DNA of 36,072 bases. It comes from Oscillospiraceae bacterium (lineage in GTDB: Bacteria > Bacillota > Clostridia > Oscillospirales > CAG-272). The DNA is taken from assembly GCA_015063955.1 (NCBI GenBank), contig SVTD01000014.1, positions 1-36,072 on the forward strand, written 5' to 3'. The first letter of the stretch is position 1. Each line of letters starts with the position of its first letter. This document shows, piece after piece, positions 8,465 through 15,171 of the stretch. Below the pieces are notes generated by a model. It did no database searches and was not told the origin of the DNA. It was given only the letters and a program-made list of their open reading frames with translations. The position numbers and the translations under genes were made by a program.

Positions 8465-8493
8465 GGGGCTGTCGCATTCGGTGCGGCGGCCCC
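8465..8493 (+). promoter_or_regulatory. Strong hairpin between regulator and kinase genes
   Basis: A 12-bp stem with G-U pairs: GGGGCTGTCGCA (8465-8476), loop TTCGG, TGCGGCGGCCCC (8482-8493). There is no T tract, so it is not a normal terminator. It could stabilise or mark a processing point of the upstream mRNA and lower kinase relative to regulator. Confidence 0.55.
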
Positions 8494-8521
8494 ATTAAAG
8501 TATCGGGAAAGGAGCGCGCCC

Positions 8522-10027
8522 TTGTTCAAAATAAGAAAAAGTATATTCTTTAAGTATTTTGCTACGTTTATTCTTATCATAACGATCCTGTTTGCGGTGC
8601 TGACGGCAACCATCTCCGTCATCGTTGATTCCTACGGCACGAATATGAAAACAGAATCTCTCTCCAATGCGGCAAACTCTGCGGCAGTTTACGTGCAGAA
8701 TGCTTTCCAGAATCAGGATTATCAGGATTTCAATACCTTCCTTTCCGCAGACAACGGCGGACTTAAATTTCTCCTTGAGCTTCTTTCGGTAAACGACACC
8801 TCTATGCTTATGTTCATTTCCGACGAGAACGGAAACGTAGTTCATTACGGCGGCAGCAAGGACGTAAGCATCTCAACTGAGGCAACCGATCCCGAAAGCG
8901 GAAGATATGCAGTTCCCTCCTCCGTTACGAAAACTCTGCGGGGTGGTGAGCATATTTCCTCAACGGATGATCTCGGCGGCTTTTTCCAAAGCAACCATAT
9001 CTGTTACGCTATTCCTCTTTTCAACGACGGTGAATACGTGGGCGCAATCTTTGCATCTGCAAACAGCACGGGAACGGACGCCCTTCTCTCAACCATGACT
9101 AGAACCGTTACCATGGCGATCCTCTGGATCATGCTTGCATCGCTCATTGCAGTTTATTTTATGACGGAACGGTTCGTTTCCCCTATCAGAGAAATGAGCC
9201 GCGCTGCAAAATCCTTTGCAAACGGTCAGTTTGATGCGAGAGTTGACGTTATAGGAAACGACGAGGTGGCAGAGCTTGCAACCGCCTTTAACAATATGGC
9301 GTCCTCCCTCCAGAATCTTGAGGATATGAGAAGAAGCTTCCTTGCAAACGTCTCCCACGATCTGAGAACGCCTATGACCACCATCTCCGGATTTATTGAC
9401 GGAATCCTTGACGGAGCTATCCCTCCCGAGCAGCACGAATACTATCTCGGTGTCATTGCAAGCGAGGTGAGAAGGCTTTCACGCCTTGTTTCAAGCCTTC
9501 TTGATATTTCAAGAATTGAGGCGGGAGAGCGAAAGTTCACCCCAACTGTATACGATATCTGCGAGCAGGGACGGGAGATCGTGATCTCAAATATTCAGCG
9601 CCTTGAGGACAAAAGACTTGACGTGCGCTTCGAGTGTGACAATGATAATATGTACGTCCTTGCCGACAAGGACGCGATCCACCAGATCTTTTACAATATC
9701 TGTGATAATGCAATAAAGTTCTCACGCGAGGGCGGCGTTTACGAAATAAATATCCGCGAAAAGAGCGGTACCGTTTTCGTCAGCGTTTACAACGAGGGCG
9801 AGGGTATTGCCGAGGCGGATATTCCCTATATCTTTGAGCGCTTTTACAAGAGCGACAAGAGCCGCGGCAAGGATAAGAGCGGCGTTGGCCTCGGAATGCA
9901 TATTTCCCGCGCTATTATCGAGGCTCACGGACAGAAGATATGGGTCGAAAGCGAAGCGGGTAAATGGTGCCGCTTCACCTTTACTCTTCAGGGAGTTAAA
10001 AACGAAGGAAAGGACAAAAAACAATGA
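8522..10027 (+). CDS. Membrane sensor histidine kinase
   Basis: A 501-residue kinase partner of the upstream regulator. Membrane segments at about 14-35 and 197-214 flank an extracytoplasmic sensor of ~160 residues. A HAMP domain (about 215-267) follows, then HisKA with H279 in FLANVSHDLRTP, and the ATPase domain with N box (YNICDNAIKF, N396), GEGI and the G box GVGLGMHIS. The start is TTG 8522, chosen because GGAAAGGAG lies 7 bases upstream and the membrane segment follows directly. The stop overlaps the next gene's start (ATGA, 10024-10027). The sensor's ligand is unknown. Confidence 0.93.
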   Translation: MFKIRKSIFFKYFATFILIITILFAVLTATISVIVDSYGTNMKTESLSNAANSAAVYVQNAFQNQDYQDFNTFLSADNGGLKFLLELLSVNDTSMLMFISDENGNVVHYGGSKDVSISTEATDPESGRYAVPSSVTKTLRGGEHISSTDDLGGFFQSNHICYAIPLFNDGEYVGAIFASANSTGTDALLSTMTRTVTMAILWIMLASLIAVYFMTERFVSPIREMSRAAKSFANGQFDARVDVIGNDEVAELATAFNNMASSLQNLEDMRRSFLANVSHDLRTPMTTISGFIDGILDGAIPPEQHEYYLGVIASEVRRLSRLVSSLLDISRIEAGERKFTPTVYDICEQGREIVISNIQRLEDKRLDVRFECDNDNMYVLADKDAIHQIFYNICDNAIKFSREGGVYEINIREKSGTVFVSVYNEGEGIAEADIPYIFERFYKSDKSRGKDKSGVGLGMHISRAIIEAHGQKIWVESEAGKWCRFTFTLQGVKNEGKDKKQ

Positions 10028-11145
10028 CCTTGAAATATACTGCAACTTGCCTTTTCGGTCTTGAGGGACTGCTTGGCGAGGAGATAGACGCCCTCGGCTA
10101 TCACCGAACGGAAACAATGGACGGACGTATCACCTTTGAGGGTGATATTGCCGCCTGCGCGAGAGCGAACATCAATCTTCGCTTTGCGGAGCGTCTTTAT
10201 CTGAACCTCGGCGAGTTTGAGGCACGCACCTTTGACGCTCTTTTCGAGGGCACGAAGGCACTTGAATGGGAGAGGTGGGTAGGTGTGCGGGATCAGTTCC
10301 CCGTTCGCGGCCACGCTATAAAGAGCACACTTTTCTCAGTTCCCGACTGCCAGAAGATAATCAAAAAGGCAGTTGCCACCCGTCTCGGCGGGATCTATAA
10401 TATGAAGACTCTCCCTGAGGACGGCGTAAAGTATCAGATAGATTTCTTTATCTTCAAGGACCGCGCTTCTTTGATGATAGACCTCTCGGGCACTCCTCTT
10501 CACAAAAGAGGTTACAGACCTCAGTCTGTAGCAGCTCCCCTCCGGGAAACCTTGGCGGCGGCAATAGTAAAGCTCTCACGTCCCCGTGAGAACGTTCTGC
10601 TTCGCGACCCCTTCTGCGGCTCGGGTACTATCCTTATCGAGGGTGCACTGATGATGAAAAACATCGCCCCCGGTATAAACAGAACATTCTGCTCCGAGGA
10701 GTTTCCTCAGTTCCCGAAATCCGTTTGGGATTCTGCAAGAGACGAGGCAATGGCAGCAGTTAAAACGGACTGCGAGTTCCGCGCAATGGGCTCTGACATC
10801 AATCCCGAATGCGTTGAGATCGCCCGCGCGGCGGCAAAGAGAGCGGGAGTATCTGATATGATCGACTTTTTCGTTGCCGACGCCCTTGAGCTTACTACGG
10901 GTGGAGTTCGCGGAACGGTGGTTACGAATCCTCCCTACGGCGAGCGCCTACTTGAGAAAAAGGAGGCGGAGGAACTGTACCGAAAAATGGGAGAAGCGTG
11001 GAAGAGCCTTGATAAGTGGCAGATATACGTTCTCACCTCCCACGAAGGCTTCCAGCGCCTCTACGGACAGCGCGCCGACAAGCTGAGAAAGCTCTACAAC
11101 GGTATGATCCCCTGCGGCTTTTACCAGTTTTTTAAAAAGAAATAA
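10024..11145 (+). CDS. THUMP-domain class I RNA methyltransferase (YpsC/RlmL-N type)
   Basis: A 373-residue SAM-dependent methyltransferase, probably making N2-methylguanosine in rRNA or tRNA. The N-terminal ~165 residues are the ferredoxin-like plus THUMP part (GLEGLLGEEI, later YQIDFFIFKD). The catalytic domain has the SAM motif DPFCGSGTILIEGA (195-208), an acidic GSDIN, and the NPPYGERL motif (302-309), the NPPY tetrad of N2-guanine methylases. Length matches the YpsC family of Bacillota. It is translationally coupled to the kinase gene, an odd partner for a sensor operon. The exact target base is not certain. Confidence 0.9.
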   Translation: MTLKYTATCLFGLEGLLGEEIDALGYHRTETMDGRITFEGDIAACARANINLRFAERLYLNLGEFEARTFDALFEGTKALEWERWVGVRDQFPVRGHAIKSTLFSVPDCQKIIKKAVATRLGGIYNMKTLPEDGVKYQIDFFIFKDRASLMIDLSGTPLHKRGYRPQSVAAPLRETLAAAIVKLSRPRENVLLRDPFCGSGTILIEGALMMKNIAPGINRTFCSEEFPQFPKSVWDSARDEAMAAVKTDCEFRAMGSDINPECVEIARAAAKRAGVSDMIDFFVADALELTTGGVRGTVVTNPPYGERLLEKKEAEELYRKMGEAWKSLDKWQIYVLTSHEGFQRLYGQRADKLRKLYNGMIPCGFYQFFKKK

Positions 11146-11149
11146 CGAA

Positions 11150-11174
11150 AGGGACTGCGGCGCAGTCCCTTTTT
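11150..11174 (+). terminator. Intrinsic terminator after the methyltransferase gene
   Basis: AGGGACTG (11150-11157), loop CGGCG, CAGTCCCT (11163-11170), then T5. It ends the regulator/kinase/methyltransferase unit. Confidence 0.9.
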
Positions 11175-11237
11175 ATTTCGTTTATTATTTATTATTTATT
11201 CTTTATTCTTTAACCTCGGATATAAATTCGCATCCGT

Positions 11238-11329
11238 ATCTGCACCCACTTTGTCGTAGGGGAGGGTTTTCCCCTCCCGATTACAGACGCAACGCTTCGC
11301 TGTGAATGTCGTTTCGTTCGCGTGCAGAT
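11238..11329. repeat. Modular hairpin repeat, copy A, bounded by ATCTGCAC / GTGCAGAT
   Basis: Part of the gene-free stretch 11175-11731. It begins with ATCTGCAC (11238) and ends with GTTCGCGTGCAGAT (11316-11329), which are inverted at their tips. Inside is CGTAGGG followed by a GGGAGGG/CCCTCCC stem and a second small stem (AGCGAAGCG-like). Related tags and stems recur at 11592-11725 and 14766-14811. The bases just before it (11175-11215) are low-complexity TTTATTATTT. Confidence 0.55.
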
Positions 11330-11334
11330 TTAGA

Positions 11335-11543
11335 CCATCCTCCCCTTGTGAGGGGAGGGGGACCACGAAGTGGTGGAGGGGGTAGTAGCTAACGAGTTCA
11401 ACAGACGTCACGTCAGCAGATAAATTAACGTTAAAATTGAGTTTAAGCTAAACTTTATACCGGTGGAGTTGGCTGAAGCTACAGCCTACTACCCCACCAC
11501 CATCCTTGCGGATGGTCCCCCGCCCCTCGCAAGGGGCGGATAA
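11335..11543. mobile_element. MITE-like element with paired-hairpin terminal inverted repeats
   Basis: The left end (11335-11390) and right end (11483-11543) are imperfect inverted copies, each made of two hairpins plus GGGGTAGTAG. The left first hairpin is TCCCCTTGTGAGGGGA; the right one on the other strand is GCCCCTTGCGAGGGGC. Both are followed by GGGGGACCA and a second hairpin. The ~90-base core has no ORF. GATAA(A/G)TTAACGTT occurs at 11419 and again at 11539. No transposase lies nearby, so it would need one elsewhere. Confidence 0.65.
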
Positions 11544-11591
11544 GTTAACGTTTAACTTTTTACGTATGTTTGTGCGCCAAATATCGTTTCT

Positions 11592-11725
11592 GTTCGTGTG
11601 CAGATGTTTTAGGACCGTCGAGGACGCCGGTCCCTACGGCAACGTTTGGCGTTTGCCTTCGTTTCTGCATCAATTCTCGTTCAGTTCGCGTGCAGATAGG
11701 CGGACGTGCAATGCACGCCCCTACC
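11592..11725. repeat. Modular hairpin repeats, copies B and C
   Basis: Two more units. Tag GTTCGTGTGCAGAT (11592-11605) is followed by stem GGACCG / CGGTCC (11612-11633) and CTACGG. Tag GTTCGCGTGCAGAT (11684-11697) is followed by CGTGCA / TGCACG (11705-11717) and CCCCTAC. The tag and the CCCTAC end are kept while the stem arms differ. Confidence 0.6.
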
Positions 11726-11731
11726 TATATT

Positions 11732-12187
11732 TTATACTTTTCCGTTTTCTTCTTTTTTTAGCTGTTCTTCAAGCTCCTTTTGTTCTTTGTTTATTCTTTC
11801 CTTTACCGAATTCGAATATTTAAAGTTAAATATCAATCTTCCTAAAACTATGGAAATAAAAACAAAGGCAATAGAAATTGCTTTTACAGCAGCGCCAAAG
11901 AAAAACACAAAAGGCACACAAAGAGGAATCAACATACAAGCACTTTTTGAAATACAACCGTACAGCTCTTTCTGTTCTTCCTCTGAAAATCTTTCTCCGC
12001 TGACCGTATATGCCGTATCTCCCGTTGTTTTCTTCGTTTTTTGCTCGTTATAAAAGAACGCCCAAAATGCAAGAATCGCAATAACTACGAGGGGAACCGC
12101 ACTTGTATAACCCAGATTTAAACTATCACGAAATGCAAAAACCGATATAAGATTAAGAATCAAACAAATCACATAATAAATAATCAT
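11732..12187 (-). CDS. Hypothetical membrane protein of a MerR-controlled operon
   Basis: A 151-residue protein with four likely membrane helices: about 2-19, 28-46, then 84-101 and 103-120, and a charged C-terminal tail rich in K/E (KEQKELEEQLKKEENGK) that may be coiled coil. A cytoplasmic linker between helices 2 and 3 holds charged residues. The ATG 12187 has GGAGGGTGG upstream and starts one base from the stop of the zinc-ribbon gene. Last gene of a three-gene unit with the MerR-type regulator. I do not recognise the family. Confidence 0.7.
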   Translation of the reverse strand: MIIYYVICLILNLISVFAFRDSLNLGYTSAVPLVVIAILAFWAFFYNEQKTKKTTGDTAYTVSGERFSEEEQKELYGCISKSACMLIPLCVPFVFFFGAAVKAISIAFVFISIVLGRLIFNFKYSNSVKERINKEQKELEEQLKKEENGKV

Positions 12188-12188
12188 A

Positions 12189-12437
12189 TCAATCCACCCT
12201 CCTGCAAAAGCCTTTGCGACCGCAATGAGTGCATTTTACCACTCTGTCACTACCCATATGCAGTGATGCAGAAAAATGATACCATTTCGGACTGATAACG
12301 GCACCGCATTTCGGACAAACGTATTTTTGTCGGGATATTACGATCTGTGCAATGAGGATTCCTATAATTATAATGACTGCGGTGGAAACAGTTAAATCAA
12401 GCCATTGAATCACTGAAGAAAAAAGTACCGTTTTCAT
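12189..12437 (-). CDS. Small membrane-anchored zinc-ribbon protein
   Basis: An 82-residue protein: one membrane helix (about 14-34), then two CxxC knuckles, CPKCG and CTHCG, about 28 residues apart, making a likely cytoplasmic zinc ribbon. Start ATG 12437 has GAGGAGG 5 bases upstream and overlaps the regulator's stop (ATGA). Role unknown; its position suggests it works with the following four-helix protein under control of the MerR regulator. Confidence 0.75.
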   Translation of the reverse strand: MKTVLFSSVIQWLDLTVSTAVIIIIGILIAQIVISRQKYVCPKCGAVISPKWYHFSASLHMGSDRVVKCTHCGRKGFCRRVD

Positions 12438-13144
12438 AATGCCTCCTCAATTTGGTTTTCTTTATCTCCGAAATAATTAAACCACAGTCCGTGAAGAATA
12501 TTCTGTGAGAAAACGTATTTTATGCAAAGTCCAAGCTTTTCATACGTGATACGGGCATATACAATATTAGTGTTTTTTCTGTCCGCCTCTATAGTATAAT
12601 CACCCATATAAGCCCCAAGAGGTCTCAGTGTGTCCTCACGAATTCTTTCAAAAACGCAGAGGGGCATATAGTCCTTCATTTTATTTGAAAAGTAAGTTGT
12701 ACATAAGGACAGGTCGCCGCAAAGAAAGGCCTCCGTGCATTTTTTTGCGATCTTTAACTGCTCTCCGTCCGGCACTTCAAAGGATTTGTCCTTTTCAAAA
12801 ATATCGTTACCGTCGCAAAGAGACATATATGCGTCTGTCAGCCGTTCATATTCCGACATCTTCCTTTCAATAAGACTCAGAAGTCGGCTTCGTCTTTTCT
12901 CTATAAATATCTTTATATTCTCGCCGGACCTTTGCCATTCAAGAATATCCGTTATGGGGATCCCGATGGAACGTAGAAAAACAACTTTTTTAATACTATC
13001 TATCTGTTTTTCAGAATACTGTCTTCTGTTTTTGAAAGAGGTTTTCGTGCTCTCAACTATTCCCTTTTCTTCCCAATGGCGCAGCGTTCTTGAGGTTATG
13101 CAAAGCTCTCGGCACACCGCTGATATATCATAAAGTCTTTCCAT
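12434..13144 (-). CDS. MerR-family regulator with DUF3887-like C-terminal domain
   Basis: About 236 residues from ATG 13144, chosen because GGGAGGTGG lies just upstream and the MerR helix-turn-helix begins at once (LYDISAVCRELCITSRTLRHW, EEKGIV, NRRQYSEKQ). An in-frame start further upstream would run back through the promoter. A coiled dimerisation helix follows (IEKRRSRLLSLIERKMSEYE). The C-terminal ~100 residues (AKKCTEAFLCGDLSLCTTYFS to LHGLWFNYFG) fit the DUF3887/NTF2-like pattern, a possible ligand pocket. It heads an operon with two small membrane genes and has a MerR-style promoter upstream, so autoregulation is likely. Effector unknown. Confidence 0.85.
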   Translation of the reverse strand: MERLYDISAVCRELCITSRTLRHWEEKGIVESTKTSFKNRRQYSEKQIDSIKKVVFLRSIGIPITDILEWQRSGENIKIFIEKRRSRLLSLIERKMSEYERLTDAYMSLCDGNDIFEKDKSFEVPDGEQLKIAKKCTEAFLCGDLSLCTTYFSNKMKDYMPLCVFERIREDTLRPLGAYMGDYTIEADRKNTNIVYARITYEKLGLCIKYVFSQNILHGLWFNYFGDKENQIEEAL

Positions 13145-13163
13145 TTTTCCACCTCCCACACTT

Positions 13164-13194
13164 ATAGTATCACTTGACGCCGCGTCAATGTCAA
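13164..13194 (-). promoter_or_regulatory. MerR-type promoter: 19-bp spacer with internal dyad
   Basis: On the - strand TTGACA (13189-13194) and TACTAT (13164-13169) are separated by 19 bases (13170-13188). Inside the spacer is a perfect dyad TTGACGC-n-GCGTCAA (13174-13188). MerR-family activators are known to untwist such over-long spacers while bound to a dyad there. The first gene downstream is itself MerR-type. Confidence 0.8.
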
Positions 13195-13204
13195 GGGGCA
13201 AATC

Positions 13205-13233
13205 AAAAATGGCCGATTTCTCAGCCATTTTTT
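13205..13233 (-). terminator. Intrinsic terminator after the LytTR-partner gene
   Basis: Stem AAAATGGC / GCCATTTT around a 10-base loop with A/T tracts on both sides. It lies between the end of the membrane-partner gene (13258) and the MerR promoter. Confidence 0.75.
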
Positions 13234-13257
13234 CGTTTTTTGACAGTATATTTATCT

Positions 13258-14076
13258 TTAAGGTTCAAAGAATTGTAGCTCTGCTGATGTTAAGACATAG
13301 ATTTCTCCATCGTGTTTAACCTTTCTGCTCGCAGACACATAACCGTTCTCATCAAGGCCAAGAATCCTTGATGGCGTTCCGTTAAACACAATCACACCAA
13401 CAGTCCCCTTCTTTGCGAAGCTTTTTCTCGTTACGACCCATTCTTCTTTTGCAGGTCGGTTAAACAAGGGATATAATTGTTCCCACACTACCTTTTCTTC
13501 CCCCAGGCGAATGACAGTACGATCGTTCGCTTTTTTCATCACCTTCAGTACCGTATATTTTATGCTTTCATATTCAAACGAATATATTGAAAAAGCTTCC
13601 GTGGTCTCCTCTATATGAGCATTGTTTTTAAAAGACTCAAAAAAGCTGTTCTCCGAAAGCTTTATATTTATTCTCGCGATGTGCTTTTTTTCTATTCTGT
13701 CTCCGATCATATAGCAAACAATAAATATTACTATCACAACAGGAGTGGTTATCAGAATAGTTTTTAAAAGCTTTTCATAATCTGTATGACCGCAGGAATG
13801 ATCGAAATGCCCGAAAAACCACAGGCATAGAGGATCGACGATACACCAAATGATTATTACCACCCCTCGTCGCACCCATTTTTCAAGAGGAGAAACACCC
13901 TCCTTGAATATAAGTCCTCCGGAAATAGTCATTACGGCGACCATAATGTTAAATTCATACAGAAAGTTTATACTCCACAAGTCCTTCATAAACAGAGAAA
14001 GTGCGGTAAAGCTCAAATTTGCAAAAGCCAAGCCCACCGCCAGACCTATTCCTATCGTTCTAAGCCTCTTTTTCAT
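13258..14076 (-). CDS. Membrane protein paired with LytTR regulator (DUF3021-like N-terminus)
   Basis: A 272-residue protein. The first ~130 residues have four hydrophobic segments (about 8-30, 40-58, 69-88, 106-126), the size and layout of DUF3021 proteins that sit next to LytTR regulators. The remaining ~145 residues are soluble and beta-rich (e.g. FSIYSFEYESIKYTVLKVMK, GEIYVLTSAELQFFEP) and are not part of the usual short DUF3021 protein. The gene starts 2 bases after the LytTR stop. By analogy with streptococcal LytTR regulatory pairs, it may be a membrane inhibitor of the regulator; that is inference. Confidence 0.72.
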   Translation of the reverse strand: MKKRLRTIGIGLAVGLAFANLSFTALSLFMKDLWSINFLYEFNIMVAVMTISGGLIFKEGVSPLEKWVRRGVVIIIWCIVDPLCLWFFGHFDHSCGHTDYEKLLKTILITTPVVIVIFIVCYMIGDRIEKKHIARINIKLSENSFFESFKNNAHIEETTEAFSIYSFEYESIKYTVLKVMKKANDRTVIRLGEEKVVWEQLYPLFNRPAKEEWVVTRKSFAKKGTVGVIVFNGTPSRILGLDENGYVSASRKVKHDGEIYVLTSAELQFFEP

Positions 14077-14078
14077 CC

Positions 14079-14516
14079 TTACACCCCCAATTTATTCTTT
14101 ATTTCATTCACGTACTGCCTCGATACAATAAGCTTTTCACCGCTTACAAGCTCTGCTTCAAGACGGGAGCCCTTCGCTCTTTTTATGCTTCTGAGCTTCT
14201 TCAGATTAGCTATAGTCGATTTTGATATTCTTACAAAGCTCGTATTCGAAAGCTTTTCTTCAAGCTCGTACAGCCTTGATTTTATCTCATAAACATCGTC
14301 CTTCGTATAAATAAAGGTCTTATTGTCAACAGATTCAAAATAATATATATCCCTGAGAGGTATAAAGCTGACAACGCCCTCTTTCACTCCCGCCACCGTA
14401 TTTCCGATAAGGGAAAGGCAGGCGAGGATCTCCGACAGTTCTTCATCTATGTATTTTGCTTTGATCGTTATCTCAGTTTCCTTACAGCCTTCGTTTTGGA
14501 TTATTTCTATTTTCAT
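14079..14516 (-). CDS. Stand-alone LytTR DNA-binding regulator
   Basis: 145 residues, consisting of a short N-terminal beta region and a LytTR domain (about 48-143: IPLRDIYYFESVDNKTFIYT, then LEEKLSNTSFVRISKSTIAN, LIVSRQYVNEIKNKL). There is no receiver domain, so it is not a normal response regulator. The start ATG 14516 follows AAGAAGGG. It is cotranscribed with the membrane partner and sits behind a promoter bracketed by an inverted repeat, consistent with autoregulation. Confidence 0.88.
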   Translation of the reverse strand: MKIEIIQNEGCKETEITIKAKYIDEELSEILACLSLIGNTVAGVKEGVVSFIPLRDIYYFESVDNKTFIYTKDDVYEIKSRLYELEEKLSNTSFVRISKSTIANLKKLRSIKRAKGSRLEAELVSGEKLIVSRQYVNEIKNKLGV

Positions 14517-14545
14517 TTAATCCCTTCTTTCTCGTTTTGTATCGG

Positions 14546-14588
14546 CACCTTGCATTTTCAGTATAGCAAGGTGTTTTATTCTTTTCAA
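14546..14588 (-). promoter_or_regulatory. LytTR operon promoter with inverted repeat around the -10
   Basis: On the - strand TTGAAA (14583-14588), 17-base spacer, TATACT (14560-14565). CACCTTGC (14546-14553) and GCAAGGTG (14566-14573) are perfect inverted arms, 20 bases centre to centre, and enclose the -10. A dimeric regulator bound there would control or block the promoter. Confidence 0.75.
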
Positions 14589-14640
14589 GGAGTTTTACGT
14601 GAGATGCAATTATTGAATGCAAGATGCAAAATTAAACAAA

Positions 14641-14811
14641 ACTCGGGTTTGTCGGGGAGGGGGACGGGGGGACGCAAAACCTTTTTTGAAAAAAAGGTTC
14701 TGCACTCCAAAAAACTTTGAAAAAGGGATGGGCAAATTCGGGTTTGTCGAAATGTTGCCGCTAACCCGTAGGGCGGGCAGACCCTTGCCCGCCGGACATC
14801 TGCACGCGAAC
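14641..14811. repeat. Repeat-rich gap: CGGGTTTGTCG motifs and hairpin repeat copy D
   Basis: No gene was seen in 14590-15171. CGGGTTTGTCG occurs at about 14644 and 14739, and a related CGGGTTTATCG at 14826. A poly-A/T hairpin (AACCTTTTTT / AAAAAAAGGTT) lies near 14680-14700. CGTAGG then stem GGCGGGCA / TGCCCGCC (14772-14793) and tag ATCTGCACGCGAAC (14798-14811) form an inverted copy of the modular hairpin repeat found at 11238-11725. Confidence 0.55.
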
Positions 14812-14820
14812 CAATCCTTC

Positions 14821-15079
14821 AAATTCGGGTTTATCGGTGTGTTTCAAACTAAAATTTGAAAGGTGAACGAACGATCCGCACCAAAGCCTCCCTCCGGGAG
14901 GGAGGTGGCTCGCGAAGCGAGACGGAAGGAGCACTCGACACGAACGTTACTTGCTCGCTTTATAGCGACTGCTTTCCGTTCGTTCACGCATGCTCCTTCA
15001 GTCAGCCTAGCGGCTGACAGCTCCCTCTCGGAGGGAGCCTTATTTTCGTCAGCTTAAACCCACCGATAAACCCGGATTT
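14821..15079. mobile_element. Nested MITE-like element with two sets of inverted repeats
   Basis: Outer ends: bases 14821-14844 and 15056-15079 are inverted copies matching at 22 of 24 positions (core CGGGTTTATCGGTG). Inner ends: 14883-14932 and 14992-15041 are imperfect inverted copies of ~50 bases, each made of two hairpins (CCTCCCTCCGGGAGGGAGG then GCTCGCGAAGCGAG on the left) and GGAAGGAGC. The 60-base core has no ORF. The inner ends have the same two-hairpin plan as the element at 11335-11543. No transposase nearby. Confidence 0.65.
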
Positions 15080-15083
15080 ATAG

Positions 15084-15109
15084 AAAAATCCGCCTCGGCG
15101 GATTTTTTC
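15084..15109. terminator. Hairpin with A/T tracts
   Basis: AAAAATCCGC, loop CTCG, GCGGATTTTTT. It could act in either direction, lying between the MITE-like element and the glycyl radical enzyme's own terminator. Confidence 0.55.
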
Positions 15110-15145
15110 CTATTCTCTTCTCTCTTCTCTTTTCTCTCTTCACTG

Positions 15146-15170
15146 AAAAAGCCCCTTTCGGGGCTTTTTT
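15146..15170. terminator. Terminator of the glycyl radical enzyme gene
   Basis: A5, GCCCC (15151-15155), loop TTTC, GGGGC (15160-15164), T6. It begins 2 bases after the enzyme's stop codon on the - strand and can work both ways. Confidence 0.85.
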
Positions 15171-15171
15171 C

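Noticed and set aside
14079-14516. LytTR protein as a two-component response regulator
   Set aside because: There is no receiver domain and no kinase beside it; the partner is a membrane protein.
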